A stretch of DNA of 56,229 nucleotides from Bacteroidia bacterium (GTDB lineage Bacteria > Bacteroidota > Bacteroidia > Bacteroidales > Prolixibacteraceae). Of the stretch, positions 53,184 through 56,229 are shown piece by piece (the first letter of the stretch is position 1; each line of letters begins with the position of its first letter). The DNA is taken from NCBI GenBank assembly GCA_025358025.1, contig JANYKW010000089.1:82629-138857 (forward strand), in the 5' to 3' direction. A model generated the notes under the pieces. That model saw nothing but the letters and a program-made list of their open reading frames with translations. It was not told the DNA's origin and searched no databases. The position numbers were made by a program, and so were the translations under genes.

Positions 53184-53813
53184 ATGAAGATTTTAATTGC
53201 TGACGACCATGCCATCGTGCGGGAGGGGATTAAACTGATAGTTAAAACACTTCCTGAAGTAAAAGTTATTGACGAAGCTTCTGACGGGAAGGAAGCACTC
53301 GCCAAGTTAACCAAAAACAATTACGACCTGGCCATTCTGGATATCTCCATGCCTGAAATCACAGGACTGGATTTGCTTCAGCAACTCAAATATCACGACA
53401 TCCAGACCCGAATCCTAATAATCAGTTTTTATCCCCAGGAGCAATATGCCATTCGAGCCTTCAAACTGGGAGCGTCAGGGTACCTTTCCAAGGACAGCGC
53501 ATTCGAAGAGATGACCAAGGCCATCCGGAAGATTGCGGCCGGAGGAAAGTACGTTTCTGCAGCCTTTGCAGAAAAACTCCTCTTCAACGAAGTAAGCAGT
53601 ACCAATCAACAACTTCATGAATCACTCTCTGACAGGGAATTCCAAGTGATGATCATGCTGGCGAAAGGGAAGTCTGTCACAGAAATTGCTACTGAAATCT
53701 TCATCTCCGACAAAACTGTCGCTACATACCGCGCCCGCATCATGGAGAAGATGAACATGAAAAAGAATGCAGAACTAACGATCTACGCCATTCGCAGTAA
53801 GCTGATTGAGTGA
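53184..53813 (+). CDS. NarL/LuxR-family response regulator
   Basis: 209 residues. REC (1-120): ILIADDHAIVREG, phospho-Asp in LAILDISMPEITG (Asp54 region), and SGYLSKDSAF with the conserved Lys. A linker leads to a LuxR-type HTH (about 145-205): LSDREFQVMIMLAKGKSVTEIATEIFISDKTVATYRARIMEKM in three stretches. It is the obvious partner of the HisKA_3 kinase (4-bp gap). Its last 39 bp overlap the 3' end of the convergent propeller gene. Targets are unknown. Confidence 0.95.
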   Translation: MKILIADDHAIVREGIKLIVKTLPEVKVIDEASDGKEALAKLTKNNYDLAILDISMPEITGLDLLQQLKYHDIQTRILIISFYPQEQYAIRAFKLGASGYLSKDSAFEEMTKAIRKIAAGGKYVSAAFAEKLLFNEVSSTNQQLHESLSDREFQVMIMLAKGKSVTEIATEIFISDKTVATYRARIMEKMNMKKNAELTIYAIRSKLIE

Positions 53814-55955
53814 GTGAAACCTTGCCATCCAGTACGGGAGCAAAAAATAAGCACCGTCATCCTCACTCAGGCCATCTCCGCCTCCATCCATCTGGTAAGT
53901 ATTACTGTTCCATTTGGAAACAGCACGCTCGGGTGTTGGAATTGGGTGAGTTGCCTGTGGTTTAAAGAAACGATCATTGATGGCGCTTTTCCTGATATCC
54001 CAGCGGTGTGAATTTAACATTGGCCAGTTTCTGATATCCATCGGAATCAGTTGCATCTCTTCCGCAGCAATCTGCAAACCACAATTCTTTTCAAGTCCGA
54101 TACTCGCGATATAATTCCAGATTGGTATGCGATCTGCATCCTCAGCCCTCCAGCTTCTCTCCAGGCTCTTCAGATACAACACCTTATCCGGACTTTCCTT
54201 TGCATATCTCACCAACGTATAATAAGGCAAAAAAGAAAGTTCGTCGTCCGAATGATTGATCTCATAGGGACCATACATCTTCTGCCCCAACATGTTATCC
54301 AGATAATGATGCTCTTTTACCAGGAGATTGTAGGCTTTTTCGTACTTTGGATTCTGTGTCACATGGGATGCACTCTTTAAAAATGCAAGAATCTGCAGCG
54401 AATTGATTCCCTTTTCATACATCCAACGTTTCGAGGTGTTTAGTGAATCCGGACTCCAAACTCCCCAGCGGGTAGCTAATCCGTCCAGATCGACCAGTTC
54501 AAAATTATGGTCGACTATATGCCCCATTAGCTTGTCTACGAAGCTTTTTACGCGTTCTTTCATCTCACCAGTGGCAACCAGGTCATAAAAAATGGGATAG
54601 GCAAACATGTGCCCAACAATTTCATCAGAACTTGTATCACCCTTCCACTTCCATTTCCCGTCGGCCGAAACATGCCACTCACCCCCCTCACCGGTACTTT
54701 CTTCAATGGATACATAAGATCGGGCGACATAACCAGGGATAGGATTTACGGTTCCCAGCTTCTCCATGGCCAGATAAGTCCTTACCGCATTGTTATATGC
54801 CTCTTTTTCTCCTGTTACAGCATAGCGAAAGCTCTCTGCAGCCAGGTAGATTGAGGTCCAAAGCCCATCATTATCGTCTGTGGAATGTGTAAAAGAGGTT
54901 GTATCAGTCATGGATTTAAACCGGCAAGCAGCCGCAAAACCATAATGCAAATGCCTTTCATTCAGTCGTTTTTCAAAATAAGCAGCTTTTTGCTCCAGGG
55001 TCATCGGTACTTTTCCAAGCTCGTTGATTCCGGCATTGGTGGCTACCCAAACCCTTTTGGAGTCCAGGGGCAAAATGTCGTTTACACGATTGTTGTCCAA
55101 CCACCGTCTACCTGCATAATATCTCCAGGAATCTCCACTTTTGCATATTGCCCCAACCGGAGTACCAAGCCACAACTCATCTCCTACCGGTAAAACTGAA
55201 GTAACCGGACCAAAAGGCAAGCCATTGTCGGCTGAATAGAGCCTGTGATCGCCTTTCCCCGAGATGAGGCCAACAGCAGGCTGACATCCAAAATACATAT
55301 CATCGGCCGTAGCGCCAGCCGATAAACAATAATAGGTCAGCCCCAAACCCGGCGACATGACTGCATACGAGAGATTTATCCATTTCCCGGCAATCCTACG
55401 GAACAATCCACCGCTGGTAGCAGCCCAAAGCTCATCCCCACTGCCTTTTACAAGCTGATTAATATTTAATATTTTGAAATCCTGCAGTTTCTGCCATTCT
55501 CCCGTCCACTGCCATACACCCCTGCCTGTGCCAACCAGCAAGGTTTTGGAATCAGTCCAGAGCAAGGAGTGGATGGTGTCTTTGCCTGCTTCAGCAGGTA
55601 GTTTCACCAAACTCTTTTCACCCGCCTGACAGATCTGACCAATTCCTCCAAGCCATAACTTCCCAAAATTATCCTTGCCTGCAGTCTGCCATTCACCCGG
55701 GATATTTTCGATACGCCATTTCCCTTTCTCATAATAGAATATCCTATCTGTTGATACAGCGGCGATGGTCTCATCCAAACGTATAAATTTCACTATTTTG
55801 GAAGCTCCTTCGACAGGCAACTGTACTCTTTTCATCATCTCCTGCAAATATGGCTTTTCCTTCCCTTTCTCAGGCACGCCCAAACTTGAAGCATTGTAAT
55901 TAAACATGAATAAGCTTCCAACCAGGAAGCATATCCCAATAAAATATTTTTTCAT
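53775..55955 (-). CDS. Secreted fusion: beta-propeller plus alpha/alpha-barrel domain
   Basis: 726 residues. MKKYFIGICFLVGSLFMFNYNA is a signal peptide. Residues about 45-325 are a beta propeller made of WLGGIG, LLVGTGRGVWQW, LWAATSGGLFR, LWLGTPVGAI and VWVATNAGINELG units (Reg_prop-like blades). Residues about 325-726 are helical with many Trp and Tyr, in the manner of an alpha/alpha toroid, with DDNDGLWTSIYLAAESFRYAVTGE and WGVWSPDSLNTS. Such toroids are common in GH88/GH105/GH127-type enzymes, but I cannot name a family or catalytic residues. No kinase or regulator domain follows the propeller. The gene is convergent with the NarL regulator. Confidence 0.8.
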   Translation of the reverse strand: MKKYFIGICFLVGSLFMFNYNASSLGVPEKGKEKPYLQEMMKRVQLPVEGASKIVKFIRLDETIAAVSTDRIFYYEKGKWRIENIPGEWQTAGKDNFGKLWLGGIGQICQAGEKSLVKLPAEAGKDTIHSLLWTDSKTLLVGTGRGVWQWTGEWQKLQDFKILNINQLVKGSGDELWAATSGGLFRRIAGKWINLSYAVMSPGLGLTYYCLSAGATADDMYFGCQPAVGLISGKGDHRLYSADNGLPFGPVTSVLPVGDELWLGTPVGAICKSGDSWRYYAGRRWLDNNRVNDILPLDSKRVWVATNAGINELGKVPMTLEQKAAYFEKRLNERHLHYGFAAACRFKSMTDTTSFTHSTDDNDGLWTSIYLAAESFRYAVTGEKEAYNNAVRTYLAMEKLGTVNPIPGYVARSYVSIEESTGEGGEWHVSADGKWKWKGDTSSDEIVGHMFAYPIFYDLVATGEMKERVKSFVDKLMGHIVDHNFELVDLDGLATRWGVWSPDSLNTSKRWMYEKGINSLQILAFLKSASHVTQNPKYEKAYNLLVKEHHYLDNMLGQKMYGPYEINHSDDELSFLPYYTLVRYAKESPDKVLYLKSLERSWRAEDADRIPIWNYIASIGLEKNCGLQIAAEEMQLIPMDIRNWPMLNSHRWDIRKSAINDRFFKPQATHPIPTPERAVSKWNSNTYQMDGGGDGLSEDDGAYFLLPYWMARFHSLNQLTANGVDR

Positions 55956-56088
55956 GATAAGATTTAGGTAACTATTCAGTGATAAATATAGCGATTAATC
56001 TTCAAAAAGCTATCTATGATCGTATCCACCCCATCGAGTCCATCTTTACGTGTTGGCTCGCAGCTGATAAATTTGCTCCAAAAACTAT
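55956..56088. mobile_element. Probable left flank of an IS66-family element
   Basis: AT-rich spacer between the propeller gene start (minus) and the transposition gene (plus). The element end should lie in it. Terminal repeat and target duplication cannot be fixed without the right end. Confidence 0.35.
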
Positions 56089-56229
56089 ATGAGCAAGAAA
56101 GAGGAGATGTATGCATTAGTTAAGCAATGGAGGGAATCAGGTCTAACACGCAGCGTATTTGTAAAACAGCGTGGTCTTGAGGGGCATTCGTTCGATTATT
56201 GGTGTCAGAAACAATACAATGAAGTCGTC
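56089..56229 (+). CDS. IS66-type accessory protein TnpA, partial at window end
   Basis: The ATG at 56089 opens 47 codons to the window edge: MSKKEEMYALVKQWRESGLT ... FVKQRGLEGHSFDYWCQK. The pattern of a short helix, RESGLTRSVF, then HSFDYWCQK matches the helix-turn-helix of IS66-family accessory proteins (a typical form is EMFALVEQWQSSG ... HTLRYWVKK). It marks an IS66-like element continuing past the window. The left terminal inverted repeat was not identified between 55956 and 56088. Confidence 0.7.
   Translation, partial: MSKKEEMYALVKQWRESGLTRSVFVKQRGLEGHSFDYWCQKQYNEVV

Overview
The window looks like a chromosomal segment of a fermentative, polysaccharide-foraging member of the Bacteroidota, most likely near Bacteroidales/Marinilabiliales. 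The signs are a GH92 mannosidase, an S1 sulfatase, a CE15 esterase, a serine protease with a type IX secretion (T9SS) tail, a FISUMP-type lipoprotein, a DUF4143 ATPase, Bacteroidota-style TAnnTTTG promoter elements and weak Shine-Dalgarno sites. This is inferred from gene content; there is no rRNA gene to place it.

Layout. Bases 1-8.0 kb: a truncated lipoprotein, a PAS histidine kinase, a small membrane protein, GH92, a sulfatase, an outer-membrane barrel and a tRNA-Gly(CCC) with its terminator. 8.2-18.6 kb: a ferredoxin/flavodoxin-NADP reductase facing a minus-strand run of ggt, a Tat-exported Gfo/Idh/MocA oxidoreductase, a giant HEAT-DUF1080-DUF1080 protein, argS and a sialidase-fold protein. 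The Gfo/Idh-DUF1080 pair suggests 3-keto-glycoside breakdown. 18.9-26.9 kb: a DUF4143 ATPase, a large FAD/Fe-S dehydrogenase, two TPR proteins, a long RelA/SpoT protein with a ruined hydrolase motif and a CBM9-like protein. 27.0-31.1 kb: SanA-like protein, the two-subunit exporter YjjP/YjjB, an ATP-grasp-like protein and an unknown protein. 31.0-39.4 kb: a DMT transporter, YhcH, a three-gene BtuCDF/FecBCDE-type importer, the T9SS protease and the CE15 esterase.

39.5-44.9 kb is a fermentation operon, transcribed pta-hbd-ackA-ptb-buk. It can turn acetyl-CoA and butyryl-type CoA esters into acids plus ATP. Its hbd member lacks residues normally needed for catalysis. 45.3-53.8 kb is a signalling block: a 7TM-PAS-GAF kinase, a REC-PAS-PAS kinase, an NtrC-type sigma-54 activator, a small winged-helix-like ORF behind a candidate sigma-54 promoter, a REC-HisKA_3 kinase and a NarL/LuxR regulator. 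The window ends with a propeller plus alpha/alpha-barrel protein and the first 47 codons of an IS66-type accessory protein.

Two structural themes run through the window. All five confident convergent gene pairs overlap at their stop codons by 4 to 39 bp. Many gene boundaries carry short degenerate tandem arrays whose repeat word differs from place to place, and one such array lies inside an ABC ATPase gene.
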